A DNA stretch of 64,000 bases, taken from contig CM065651.1 in assembly GCA_033220425.1 (NCBI GenBank), positions 2,542,001 to 2,606,000 on the forward strand, read 5' to 3'. The stretch's first letter is position 1; the number at the start of each line of letters is the position of its first letter. The stretch comes from Lepraria neglecta. Lineage: Eukaryota > Ascomycota > Lecanoromycetes > Lecanorales > Stereocaulaceae. The position numbers and the translations under genes were made by a program. Below are positions 48,619-59,010 of the stretch, piece by piece. The notes beneath the pieces were generated by a model. The model had not been told where the DNA came from. It ran no database searches and saw nothing but the letters and a program-made list of their open reading frames with translations.

Positions 48619-49466
48619 GTTTTTGTTGTGGCAGATTGAAGCTCTGTAAACTAAATCTGTAATGCTCGATCTAATTTTAATCAAGTATTCCCTGTGAGAG
48701 CTCGTTTCATACCCCACAACGATTGAACCTGGTAGCATTCACACAGAGGTTCTGTAAACTATCTGACAGTTTGGAACTCATGGATCGTCGTGCACCGACA
48801 GAAGAGCTAGCCTAATGCGAGATGCCAATATTTCGAAGTGCCAAAGAATAAAACTGCTCTTGCAGCATGCAGATCAATGGTGGCAGGTTCTATAAGTTGA
48901 ATGCATCCATGGCAGATCACCCTTGCAACCCCTGTCGATCATATAGCGCAGTGTATTTATCTTGCCGATCTAGGGACGACGTCTCCATAGATGTCCTGAA
49001 CCACAATCGAGACCGTGAAGACTCGGCCCTCCCACATCTTCTAAGACTTTGCACACCTTTCACTGTAGCCAATAAAACGGCAAACCCTTATCGGTTCGAA
49101 TGCCTCTGAGTAATTTTTGCCTCGTTTGGTATTGTTTCAGGATTGGTGGCTCTCATGCAGCTTTAGTGCTCCGAGTCCTTGGCCCTAGCTTCTCACAGTT
49201 GGATGCGATGGGCATGGTGAGCTGAGCATTCCCGCTGCTCGTGATCTTAGTGCGTTAACCGATATTGTCTGGATAACTGCTTGTAGTCAATTTTGAAGGG
49301 TTTATTTCTGGACTTCAACGGACTCGGAGCGCTCCGAGGATCACCCGAAACCCTAAACCCCGAGCCTTTCTCCGTCCGCCACTCCTCGTCACCACCGGGT
49401 TTCTATCTCTCCAGGTATTAATACAAGACTCCTCGACGCATCATAGATAGCCAATTCATTGCGACC
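48619..49466. other. Divergent intergenic region, acyltransferase and ankyrin gene
   Basis: Promoters for both genes must lie here. No coding signal. Confidence 0.5.
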
Positions 49467-50079
49467 ATGGGTGACCAACAGATCCAACCATCCATAGAAT
49501 CACCCGAGGTCATCGCCTTCGCAAGTCGCATGTACGAAGCTGCTCGCAAAGGCGACACAGCGGTCTTCGAGCAAGCTCTCCCAGCCGGTCTTCCTGCAAA
49601 TATGACCAATGACAAGGGCGATAGCTTGGTATGCCTCCCATATCTCTCTTTGAGCTCCATATTCATGCGCATCATTTCAAACTCTACCTAATTTCAGCCG
49701 TCCACCACAGCTTCTCCACCGCGGCCACCGATGACTGCAAGCTAATACTCTATGATCATAGCTCATGCTCTCCACCTACCACGGCCACCTACCCCTCTCC
49801 CGCCTCCTTCTCACTCATAATGCCGACCCCAATCGACTCAACGACAGGGATCAGTCGCCGCTGGCAGGTGCGGTGTTTAAGGGCGAGGGCGAGATTGTCG
49901 AACTACTGCTAGAGTCAGGCGCAGATGTAGATCTTGGACGGCCGAGCGCGGCAGAGGCTGTGGAGTTATTCAAGAAGACAGATGAATACGGAGCGAAGTT
50001 CCAAGAGGCGAGGGATAGGCTGAAAAAGAGGCGGGAAGGGAGGGTGGGAGGGACGAAGGGGGCTACTGAGATGGCATGA
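49467..50079 (+). CDS. Small ankyrin-repeat protein
   Basis: Two exons (49467-49628 and 49762-50079) give 159 residues. The N-terminus reads ASRMYEAARKGDTAVFEQAL, then NMTNDKGDSLLMLSTYHGH after splicing. It continues SRLLLTHNADPNRLNDRDQSPLAGAVFKGE and VELLLESGADVD. These are three ankyrin repeats with the usual TPLh, GADxN and NxxD positions. The C-terminal 45 residues are basic and helical. It is similar in size to conserved small fungal ankyrin proteins; a protein-protein interaction role is likely, with partner unknown. Confidence 0.88.
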
Positions 50080-50267
50080 ATAGCAAAGAAGTCCGGACAT
50101 TAGCCCCTTGATCTTTCAAAGTGGCTGCTCAAACTGCAAGGATTGGCTGCGAATGAATGGCCACTGACTAATAATTTGAAATTTACACGGGTCTTAAACC
50201 CAAAATCCTTATCCTTTTGCTACTTGCTGTGAAGTATATTGGAAGTCAAGTTAGGGGAATATCCGGA

Positions 50268-50783
50268 TTACTTTGCGAATCGCGAGTCCGGCCCAGAGGT
50301 TCTTGAGGGTATTATTGTATTCGAATTGTCCATCCCTGTCACGGTTTCCCCATCCGTTACCATCGCGACTCTCCCACCAGCTATCGCTACACCCTCGTCC
50401 CACACCTCGAAAGTAGCTTCAAGGTCTTCTTCTCCCACAACCAGAACATCCAACAAACCTCGAATAATGTTCTTCAAGACACCATAGGTCATATGATGCG
50501 CAGGCCATGATGTTATTACAACAAGATCAGCACCAAATATAATGCGTCTGAAGGGGTCTTGGTCTCGTGGAAGCCGCCGGTCTCCCCCTCGAAGAATCTC
50601 CCGACTGCAGAACGAGTGAACACTCTGGAGTACACCTTGGAGGTACCGGTCAATCATTGGGCTGCCGAAGAAGATTCGAAGACGAGTCTGCTTATCAGGA
50701 ACTTGGTAGCCTGCCTCTCGTTCGCGACGGGGCTGTATGAGATGGGCATCTTGAGCTACAGTTACTGGAGTTCTGCTACTCAA
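50268..50783 (-). CDS. Module 1 of a tandem small-protein family (intact frame)
   Basis: A 171-codon frame with the family pattern Y.VP..QTRL.IF.G..M, then GDRRLPRDQDPF, then GVLKNIIRGLLDVLVVGEEDLEATFEVW. It begins only 18 bp after the end of module 2 on the same strand. The boundary can be read as an in-phase intron: GACAG/GTCAGA..GTAGCAG/AACTCC keeps the frame open from VGNVTD into RTPVTVAQDA. Modules 1-3 may therefore be one gene with three repeats rather than three genes. It has no signal peptide of its own, which fits an internal module. The family is not recognised. Confidence 0.5.
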   Translation of the reverse strand: MSSRTPVTVAQDAHLIQPRREREAGYQVPDKQTRLRIFFGSPMIDRYLQGVLQSVHSFCSREILRGGDRRLPRDQDPFRRIIFGADLVVITSWPAHHMTYGVLKNIIRGLLDVLVVGEEDLEATFEVWDEGVAIAGGRVAMVTDGETVTGMDNSNTIIPSRTSGPDSRFAK

Positions 50784-50801
50784 ATAAGGATCAGGAAGAC
50801 T

Positions 50802-51207
50802 TCAATACACTGCTCGTGGGGTTTCTGACCTGTCCGTGACATTTCCCACACCGACCATGCCCAGGTTCGCGTGATATACTTCAAACTCCGCCTCAGAATT
50901 AATCTTTTCGAAAATGAAAACATCGCTTAGTCCTCGCATCGTATCTTCCAAAATCGAGAATGTCAAGCGCTGGCCCTCAGCAGACTTTATGGTTACTCTC
51001 CCACCATGCGCTCCATTCCGAGTCAAGGGGTCCCATCGATGGAGGTAGCGGCCGATCTCCGAGTTCGAAGACAATTTCGAGAAGTTCGGAATTCATCCGC
51101 GCGCCGATGAACATTTCAAGTCGCGTTTGCGTGTTAGGAACAAGGTAAGATAGCTGGTGTCTTTCAGTGGGTAAGGCAAGACTTGTGTTCGTAATTGTAT
51201 TTGTCAT
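50802..51207 (-). pseudogene. Module 2 of the tandem small-protein family, one-base frame lesion
   Basis: The first half (LSYLVPNTQTRLEMFIGARM...GDRPLPPSM) is open in one frame. The second half (DPLTRNGAHGG, then TFSILEDTMRGLSDVFIFEK and FEVYHANLGMVGVGNVTD) is open in another. Removing one G from the GGG run near 51030 would keep the conserved order seen in modules 1 and 4 (LPxxxDP). It ends with RSETPRAVY and a stop if not spliced to module 1. The lesion is a single-base insertion or a sequence error. Confidence 0.5.
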
Positions 51208-51249
51208 AAAGCTGTGGATTCAACCTCCGTAAGATTTGGAGCTAGACGG

Positions 51250-51835
51250 TCATAGTTTTTCTGAAGTCTCTGACCTGGCTGTCGCGTTTCCTGCACCGAC
51301 CATTACGTTATCTTGGAATATTTCCCTTGGATGTATAGAACCTCATATAAGCCATTCATCGTATCCACCACCGCAGAGTACTTCAAGTGCTGGCCAGGAG
51401 TCGACCCAATTGCTATGTCGCCCCCAAATGGACCACGAAGAACCAAAGGGTCTCTCTCTGGGGGCAGCTGGATGTCTGGTCCGAAGATGTCAATAAGGCG
51501 TTCGCAATGTTGTCGGACGTAAATAAGGGCATGTCCGAGGGCGTAACGGTTCATAAGTGTGCCAATGTATATATCTAGACGCGTTTGCGTCCCTAGGACA
51601 TTATAGGAAATGTGGTGTGAGCGATCTAAAGAAGTGAAGTTTGAAACTTGAAGGGTGGTAATTGGAAAACTGCTGCCCAGGTCTTTAGTAACCACATACT
51701 GGTAGACTTCCACGGAAGTCTTGACCTTGCGTTGGTCGAGATACTGTGATTGTAATCAATAGCTGTGGAATTTTGCCCAGTCTCAAAGGCGATCGAGGAC
51801 ACAACGCGGACAACAAGTAATTTGAGCAAGAACAT
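51250..51835 (-). pseudogene. Module 3 of the tandem small-protein family, degenerate, with possible signal peptide
   Basis: It opens at 51835 with a hydrophobic start (MFLLKLLVVRVVSSIAFETG) that could be a signal peptide. A one-base frame change near 51720 is needed to reach VEVYQYVVTKDLGSSFPI, then HHISYNVLGTQTRLDIYIGTLM and LPPERDPLVLRGPFGGDIAIGS, then VVDTMNGLYEVLYIQGKYSKIT and a stop. The following sequence in another frame gives MVGAGNATARSETSEKL, which is clearly the tail of module 2 type. About ten codons are therefore lost, with a frame change. Its tail also has a GTCAGA donor-like site at the same place as module 2. Confidence 0.5.
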
Positions 51836-53805
51836 AAGGGCTAATGACTTGATAAGGATTATCGTGATTGGCCAGTGACAAGATACCTTGTACTCCCTGA
51901 ACTCCAGGCGTCGATCGCAAACGGTGTAAGCAGACTTTTTCCCAGCATGGATTGAGAATTGAATGGGGACCCTGGCAGCATATTATCTATCAGGACCCGC
52001 AATAATCGGCAATAGATTCTGCGCTTCGAATGTGCCCCGAAATATGGGGAAAGGGTCTTCCATACTGCCATGCGATAAGCGCGAGACTGAAAGCAAGATC
52101 GTGAAGAGGGATCAAAAGAAAGACATTCGGCATGAATTCCATAACCGTATGCGATACTTAGAGGCTTTCGCATCTGGGCTGGCACATAGGAGTAAATGGC
52201 GGCGTAAGTGTATCCAGCCATTTCACATCGTTTGGGCACGCGTTGGTGTAGAAAAGTTGGGTCAACCATTGTCAAGTTCCCGTAGGATTCGTCTTACGAT
52301 ATTCAAGCACAATGAGATTAAATTGGATGGTGAGTCATCATTACAGCTAAGCCTTTGAGAAAGGACGATTGATGGAGAGCATAAGACAAATCTGATGCCA
52401 TAGAGAAGCTTTGCTTACACGCGCGGCGCGGTCTGGCGGCTCCCATCTGGCACTAGCAACCTCGAATGACAAGCGTAGAATTGCAAGTACCCCACTGAGT
52501 GGAGAAGAGGAAGGCTAAACCTGTGATCATGATGTTCAGTCGATGTAGTAGTGCTACTGCTCACAAAGGATGTTAGATGACTTGACAAACCTAGAGAACT
52601 TGGACGCGTCGGTAACTTGATCTGGACCTTTGGCAGACACTCCTACAGGTGCCCTTCATCTAGCTGGATGTCACTGCTGCAGATACGTAATATCTCAAAT
52701 GTTTGCAGATTCAAGAACTGGCATTGAAAGCTCAGAGTTGCTATTTGCTGGAGATGTTATCGTAAATAGAAGGCGTCCCCCCAGCAACGAACGCGTCACG
52801 TGTCACGTGTAAATTGCATCGCAGCTGCATCGTATCCAATCCTTTCAAGGATTCTGAAATTCATCAAACCCCAAAAAGTTCTCTTATGGTACATATCAAA
52901 CTCGTTTACTGATAATCAGCCGCGGTTACACAGAGCGCTCAAACTTGGATAAGAACCAGACTGCCGTGAATCGGATTGGGCTGTGGCAATAACGGCTGCC
53001 TACAGCGTGAAAGAAATCGAGGTGCATGAGTAAAAGTACCTCTAACATGATGACCGCTGAAAAGACGACTATTTGATAACATCACGCGGCCGAGTTTGAG
53101 TGGCTCAGCAGGACTCGGAAAAAAGGTGCTTTGCCCCTCGGCACGCTGCCGAAGCGCGCTCAGCCTCAAATCCCCGGTTGCCTGATCTCAGTTTCAAGTA
53201 AGACTCAACACACATGGTTACCGTGGCTTGATGATGACCTGATGACCGGCTGCAGATCTGTGAAACCCCAGCCTCCGACTTCGCTCAATAGCAAAGCTGT
53301 CATTCAACTATTGTCTTCATTCATCGCAAAGCAGCCGACAGCAAGTACAACTTCATTCGAGCCGATACCAAAGGCTGTAGAGACTTTCATCAACTCGAGC
53401 TTGAACCAGCTAAACTGAGTTTTCCAAAAAGCTCTGTGTTTGATATTCCAGGTCGTTATCACGATGTACGTTTCCCCGAAGCTTCCAGAAACTAGCCCGC
53501 TAACTCAATAGCTCAACACACACCTTGCATCATTTTCAACACGCTTATAGCGACTTCTGAACAGTCACACTAGGAATCTCTGTGAACCTCTTACAAGGGT
53601 GATAAAGGTGAGTTTCCAGCTACTGAACCTATACTGCCCAGCTCATAGGGTTGCTTTCATATCTTGATATTGCTTGTGAGATTCTGTTCCTGACTTCCCT
53701 TTGCGCTACTTAGATCCAGGTCTCTCTAAGTTCTTCTTGGACTCAACAAGGCTTCTTCATTCCCACACGGCTAAGCCTTATTGGATCTGAAGACTTCTGT
53801 CCAAA
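51836..53805. other. Intergenic, 2 kb
   Basis: Two overlapping open frames (51859-52275 minus, 138 codons; 51963-52358 plus, 131 codons) cannot both be genes and show no domain. Two CACGTG palindromes lie 7 bp apart at 52797-52809. The region 53400-53800 is leader-like sequence before the next gene. No gene is supported. Confidence 0.45.
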
Positions 53806-55464
53806 ATGTCTGGAACTCAACTATCTGACCTGAATGGCCTAGCAGAAACACCCACATCCAAGCAAAATCCTCCCTCGCCACCCCCTTCGACAAAGCGCTG
53901 GACCTGGGAGTATGTGTCCGCCGATGATGGCAAAGACCGAAGGAGGCAAACCACGCCGGAGTTGGACGCCGAGCTTCTCCTCAGCCAAGGAAGACGTACG
54001 CGGAAAATGGCGAAAGTAGTAAATGGGGGTGTCAACACCCCAGCTCAACAAACTCCAACCATCCCTCAGCCCAAGGCGGCGAAGAAGCGCAAAGCATCTA
54101 CTCCTTCTGAGGACTCTGTTGATGATGATGAGGATGATGATGATGATGATGTTATTCACGAGAGTGTCAGAATCGCCAAGCAGCGGAAAATCCGTCATGA
54201 GGAGTCGAAGCCAGAGCAGCAAGCTCGCCAAACTACTAAAGCCAAAGCAAAAATTGCACGGGCTCCTAAGCGGAAGAAGATCCACAGAGTCATTAAGCCC
54301 AAAGTAAAAGCTGCGCGGGTTCCTAGGCAGAGGAAGGCCCACAAAGACACTAAGCCCAACCCCAACGTTGTGCGGGCTTGTGCACTCGCGCGAGCTGGTA
54401 GAATACAAAAGGCAAAACGACAAGTTCGAATCGCTCAGAGTGCCGTCCGAGAGATCGAGCCGTCTGTGGATAATCGGCAGGAGCAACCCGATCCAGCATA
54501 TGAATACAATACGGAGCCCGAGAGGCGCCACGGTATCATGCTTAAGAAAGAGTTCTACGATCCATTCCGCCAAGCCTTCAGCTTGAACTTCATTTGGCCA
54601 AACTTCAGTTCAGACCACGTCCAGAATGCTCTTAATCGTGAGCGTGAGGTGCAGAGTACTCGAAAATCTACCATTTACGACATGCTTCCAAAAGACCTCC
54701 GCGAGGGCATGCTGGAACGCATGGCTCAACGCGGGCCAGCAACTCCACAGAATGAAGCACTTGTAAACCAAGGACACGATGAAGAGGCTCAGGTCCATCT
54801 CTCAGCCGCTCATACGGCGACACCAATCACCGAGGATTCGTGGGAAGATGCCACGAACCATACGGTCCCAAATTCGGAGCAGTTGGAGACTAGGGCGTCT
54901 AGTCTGGAAATCCTAGGAACTTTGAGCCAGGAAGGCGTGGCAGGCCATGCACCCGAGGTTGACATGACTGGAGCGACCACGCACGAGAACCGAGACATAT
55001 TCGGACCTGAGCATGGCGAGAATGAGAGCGAAGATGAGATTAAGACAAACAACAACCTTATACTAGAGCGTGCAAAGCGGGAGAGAGTGCTCATTGCTGA
55101 AATTGAAAAGCAAAAGTCCTCTTTGCTTGCAAATGGATGTCAAGCTGGGTCTCAGGAACAGGAGGGGAAGCAGGACATGGCTGGAGTGCAGCTTCCAAAT
55201 GGACATCAAGCTAGGTCTCAAGGACACGAGGTCAAGCAGGACATGGCGGGAACCCACGTCTATGGGTCAACGGACGACGATACGCCAAACAGCGATGAGC
55301 TTGATTCTCGAGCTAGTTGGGGACCTGAGATGGACGAGGATGACGACGGTGGTGACAGCTGTTGGGAGAGGGAAGAGGAGGGCGATGACGAGGGGGGTGA
55401 GACTGATGAGGAGGATTATAGATCAGGAAGATTTGTTCTTCGGCCTCAGGTTAACGGCTTTTGA
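53806..55464 (+). CDS. Nuclear-looking low-complexity orphan protein, 552 residues
   Basis: Single open frame. Features in order: a WTWEYVSADDGKDRRRQTTPELDAELLL start (residues 32-60); basic nuclear-localisation-like KAAKKRKAS (about 91-99); an Asp tract (106-115); and three basic units of about 20 residues (KIARAPKRKKIHR, KAARVPRQRKAHK) with AT-hook-like flavour but without a true GRP core. A less biased middle follows (GIMLKKEFYDPFRQAFSLNFIWPNF). Then come two copies of a QAGSQEQEGKQDMAG-type unit at about 443-482 and an acidic C-terminus. It is probably a DNA- or chromatin-associated protein; no family is recognised. Confidence 0.65.
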   Translation: MSGTQLSDLNGLAETPTSKQNPPSPPPSTKRWTWEYVSADDGKDRRRQTTPELDAELLLSQGRRTRKMAKVVNGGVNTPAQQTPTIPQPKAAKKRKASTPSEDSVDDDEDDDDDDVIHESVRIAKQRKIRHEESKPEQQARQTTKAKAKIARAPKRKKIHRVIKPKVKAARVPRQRKAHKDTKPNPNVVRACALARAGRIQKAKRQVRIAQSAVREIEPSVDNRQEQPDPAYEYNTEPERRHGIMLKKEFYDPFRQAFSLNFIWPNFSSDHVQNALNREREVQSTRKSTIYDMLPKDLREGMLERMAQRGPATPQNEALVNQGHDEEAQVHLSAAHTATPITEDSWEDATNHTVPNSEQLETRASSLEILGTLSQEGVAGHAPEVDMTGATTHENRDIFGPEHGENESEDEIKTNNNLILERAKRERVLIAEIEKQKSSLLANGCQAGSQEQEGKQDMAGVQLPNGHQARSQGHEVKQDMAGTHVYGSTDDDTPNSDELDSRASWGPEMDEDDDGGDSCWEREEEGDDEGGETDEEDYRSGRFVLRPQVNGF

Positions 55465-55898
55465 TTCAACTATGCCGATGGAGGTTGGTTTTCTGAGCAG
55501 AACGAGTTTTTTAAGCACCATGTCTTTCCGAGCAGAACATCTTTTCGAGCAGAACATCTTAACGAGCAAAACTTCGCAGGCGAGTTGGTCGATTTTATAG
55601 GTTCTTATAGTGCATGCTTTTCATCAGGATAGGAGTATTCAGAATCTTTAGCTACAAATTGTATACTTTTGCCGCTTCTATTACTAGATGAACAGAAGAC
55701 AAAGTAAATACCAACTTTTCAGTCCTTCAGATATTAATCTTAAAGCCTTGATATCCTAAAGAGGTGAAGTAGCTCGTATGCTCAGGGAATGACTCGCGTG
55801 TTTGCTTTTGCCACTTCGATCGCAGGAATTGTGGAACCAGTTCCTACATCAACCAGAGTTTCGCACGCACGGAGCTGTGTTCAAGCAAAGTCTTTAAA
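55465..55898. other. Intergenic between the orphan gene and a pseudogene
   Basis: Contains a run of 'cgagcagaacatctt'-type repeats at about 55520-55570 (three imperfect copies of about 18 bp). No gene is seen. Confidence 0.4.
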
Positions 55899-56717
55899 CT
55901 ACGCAGCAAGAGTACCACTGCCCAGATCCACAGTTCCATTCCCCACCATCAGCGCAGGCCAAGTCCACTGCCTCCTCATAACACTATCCCTCGGCAAAAA
56001 CAGCAACGCCCCAGCCTTCAGCTTAATCCAGCCGGGCAATCCACGCTGCCTTACACAAGCCCAATACAACGCCCCAAGGCCCTCAATAATCTCCTGCCAC
56101 GTTCCAGCAAATGTAGTTGACCAGTCGCTTGGGTTCAGAAAGCCAACGGAGTAGGGTAGGACGTTGTTGCCGCATTCTTTTGCTAATGCGGATTACGAGG
56201 ACGCAGTTGCCTAAATACCCAAAAACCAAAAACGAGACTTAGTAAAGGGAAAGAAGTGAGGGGAGGGGAGGGGAGGGGAGGAGATATACCATAAGCTGAC
56301 CCAACGGGTAATTCCCACCCATCCATCGGAGGCAAGTGGATGAATTCTCGCGATCAGAATATGTATGGGTTGGCATAGTAGTGATGTATCCTTCCGTATA
56401 GGAGGTCTACGGCGTTTTCGCAGTCCTGCGAGGTTATTGGGCTGGCCAGTCGGTGTGTTGGCTCTCTCGGACACAGGCGGGGGGGTTATTGATTGCTATG
56501 GTGTGCAATGCTGGTGGGGGGGTTGCACTTGGTGGGGTTGCGCTTGGGAAAGGGAAGGTTAATAATATGCTAACCTCTCCTACCTCTGCTGGTGGTGCTG
56601 GTGGGGTCTCGCTTGGTAAAGCGAAGGTTGTTACTATACTAACCTCTCCTGCCTCTGCTGCTATCGTGCAAGGAAGTGGAATGTGCAGCAACAAGGCGAA
56701 CAGAAATGCTTTTCTTT
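55899..56717 (-). pseudogene. Relic of a secreted protein gene (CENAVDLL / NCVLVIRI type)
   Basis: Conserved-looking protein pieces follow each other on the minus strand but are not open together. A signal-peptide-like KAFLFALLLHIPLPC has no ATG in front. A low-complexity segment has two copies of a GEVSI...TF unit. ITSQDCENAVDLLYGRIHHYYANPYIF is interrupted by TGA just before SREFIHLPPMDGWELPVGSAY. An intron with a pyrimidine-rich TATTTAG acceptor at 56211-56291 leads to GNCVLVIRI. A one-base frame change follows, then AKECGNNVLPYSVGFLNPSDW, then WQEIIEGLGALYWAC to the stop at 55899. The CxxAVxxL...GxCVLVI pattern is common in small secreted fungal proteins. At least two lesions are present, so this is most likely a pseudogene. 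Confidence 0.6.
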
Positions 56718-57576
56718 GATTTTTCTTTACCCTGTTAAAGGTTGATATATCAACATTTCTAAGAGAGAAAGACTAGAAATAAGAAGAGGATTTTGAAGTA
56801 CACTGGATGCCTTGGTGTATCGTTCTTAAGTGCTTCGACTCTCAAGTTAAGCGATAGCCTCCAGACCCGAGCTGACATACGAATCACATAGAAGACTTCG
56901 ACACGCCATGGGCACACTTTACCATTGGATAAAGAAGTGATGAAACACTGTGGAGGTTGCTCATGCTATAAGTGACTCGGTTAATAGCATCTGATGCAGC
57001 ACTCAATAATGGTCGGCCTCCTCTTGCGGCTCATACAAGTTGAGAATTTAGAGAAATAGAATATTGATGGAGTGGACAGGCTGCTCAAGAAGATATAGAC
57101 ATCAAATATGAAAGTTGTAGCACTAGCCAAAAGGAGTTGCGAGATGTAGAGTCTCCAAGTATAGAAAATAAAGAAGGAACATTTAGTTCGACGGGCAACG
57201 CAAACTCCTTCAAACCGCAGAAGCTGCAATGACAACGTTTTGGCTAAGACTGCACATATGAGCTTAGCCAGTACGCATAGCTCTTTTCACCGTCTTCTAC
57301 ACTATCCCCTACCATGATGGGGGTAATGCTAAGGAGTGGAAAAGTCGGTTCTCAGTTGTCCTGGGGACAGTTTTACGCTAAAGTTCAGATTAGGGCTAAG
57401 GATTAGGGTTTCGGTTATCTCGGATTGATCCGCGTCACTGCTACGTCAGGTTTATGGATCGACTTTTGTAATGGCATTTCCCAATTGACTCTGCTGTTTT
57501 TCTTCTGATGCATTTCAGCCACCTGTATAGATCAACACACCTTTTTTACAACTCATAAATAAACATCACCACCATT
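56718..57576. other. Intergenic, 860 bp
   Basis: Leader of the relic and promoter of the second SDR. The 84-codon minus frame 56981-57235 has no recognisable content. Confidence 0.45.
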
Positions 57577-58634
57577 ATGCCTAAAGTCTTCCTCATCACC
57601 GGAACCTCAACAGGTTTCGGCAAGCACCTCGTGCAAGAAGTGTATGTCTTCTCCAACCCTATACCTCATCAATTGGTTCAGTTTTGGCAGTCTAACACAC
57701 GTATCTTGTCTTCTTACTCCCAATGACTCCAACCCCCTCTCAAAAAAGCAATCACTAACCAGAAACCCCCAACAGCATCGACCAAGGCGACATCGCCATC
57801 GCAACAGCCCGCAACCCCTCCACTCTCTCCTTCGCCAACACCACCCCCAAAAACTACCACGCGGTAAAACTCGACGTCACAGACCCAGGCGACATCCAAC
57901 TAGCCTTCGCAACGGCCTTCGACCTCTTCGGCCGCATCGACGTCGTCGTCAACAACGCAGGCTATGGCTTAAGCGGACCGTTTGAAGAACTATCAGATAC
58001 GCAAATCAAGACGCAAATGGATGTGAATTTCTTTGGCTTGATTGCCGTGACGAGGAAGGCGATGGAGGTTATGAGGGATCAGAAGCCGATTGGGGGGTTG
58101 ATTCAGCAGGTTACGAGTATTGGGGGGCAGAGAGGGTGAGTAGTTCTCCCATCCCACAAGTGGACCCCACACATAGAGACAGAGCAATACTGATATGCGA
58201 GGTTGTACAGTGTCCCAATGTTCTCAATCTACTGCGCCTCGAAATGGGCCGTCGAAGGTTTCACAGAAGCAATCTCCAATGAAGTAAAACCAGAATGGAA
58301 CATTAAATTCACCTGCGTCGAGCCAGGCGGTTTCCGCACCGATTGGGCCGGGCGTTCCATGTCCTTCGCTGACCAACGCCATCCCGCATACGACCACATC
58401 GATGCGAAGAAATCTATGGGTGAGAGGAATGGGACACAGCCTGGTGATCCGATTAAGGGCGCTAGGGCTATGTATGAGTTGGCAGTTATGAAGGATCCGC
58501 CGTTGAGGGTGGTCATTGGGAGTGATGCGTATAAGGCGATTATGGGGAAGATTGAGGCTTATGGGGAGAATTACAAGAAGTACGAGAAGATTAGTAATAG
58601 CACTGATGTGGATGGGTATCAGGCGCCTTCGTAA
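57577..58634 (+). CDS. Short-chain dehydrogenase/reductase (classical SDR), second copy in window
   Basis: Three exons (57577-57641, 57776-58135 and 58211-58634) give 282 residues. The cofactor motif TGTSTGFGKHL is followed by KLDVTDPGD and VVVNNAGYGLSGPFEEL. The catalytic Ser lies in QVTSIGGQRG, and Tyr/Lys in IYCASKWAVEGF. The CVEPGGFRTDWAGRSM loop places it in the same broad subgroup as the SDR at 46.1-47.2 kb, but the two are clearly diverged. The substrate is unknown, and nothing in the close neighbourhood assigns it to the PKS. Confidence 0.93.
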
Positions 58635-59010
58635 GCTGATCATGCGTTGTACATAGGTTTGCATATAAGGTACATAGAAGGTGACGTAGAGAACCTTTGA
58701 CGATCACTTCTCGTCCTCCCTTGCTTCGCTCAATAGATAATGGTATATTAGCTTGTCCAGAACTGTCCAGGTGCAGCTTCTCCACGTGCAAGACTCCTGC
58801 CCATGCTTTCAAATCAAAATCGCAGCCCATATTGCAGTAAAACTAATACTCCAAGAAAGAAAAAGGAGTTCCCTGAAAGCACCTTGTATCCAACTCTACG
58901 ACGCTAATGCCATCAAACCTTCCTTACCTCCACTACGACACCACCGCGGTCGATGATGTACCAATCGTAGAAGGTTCCAGTCTCCCCCTTCCCACAAACT
59001 CCTCCGTAGT
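58635..59010. other. Intergenic between convergent genes
   Basis: 3' regions of the SDR and of the secreted family member; no gene is seen. Confidence 0.5.

Noticed and set aside
48619-48738. 40-residue extension of the acyltransferase
   Set aside because: No similarity to the family N-terminus; the Met at 48618 fits the expected start.
51859-52358. Two overlapping frames of 138 and 131 codons
   Set aside because: They lie antisense to each other with no domain and no similarity to the neighbouring modules.
52797-52809. Paired CACGTG sites as a regulatory element for a nearby gene
   Set aside because: The nearest start codon is 1 kb away and a 6-bp palindrome pair can occur by chance.
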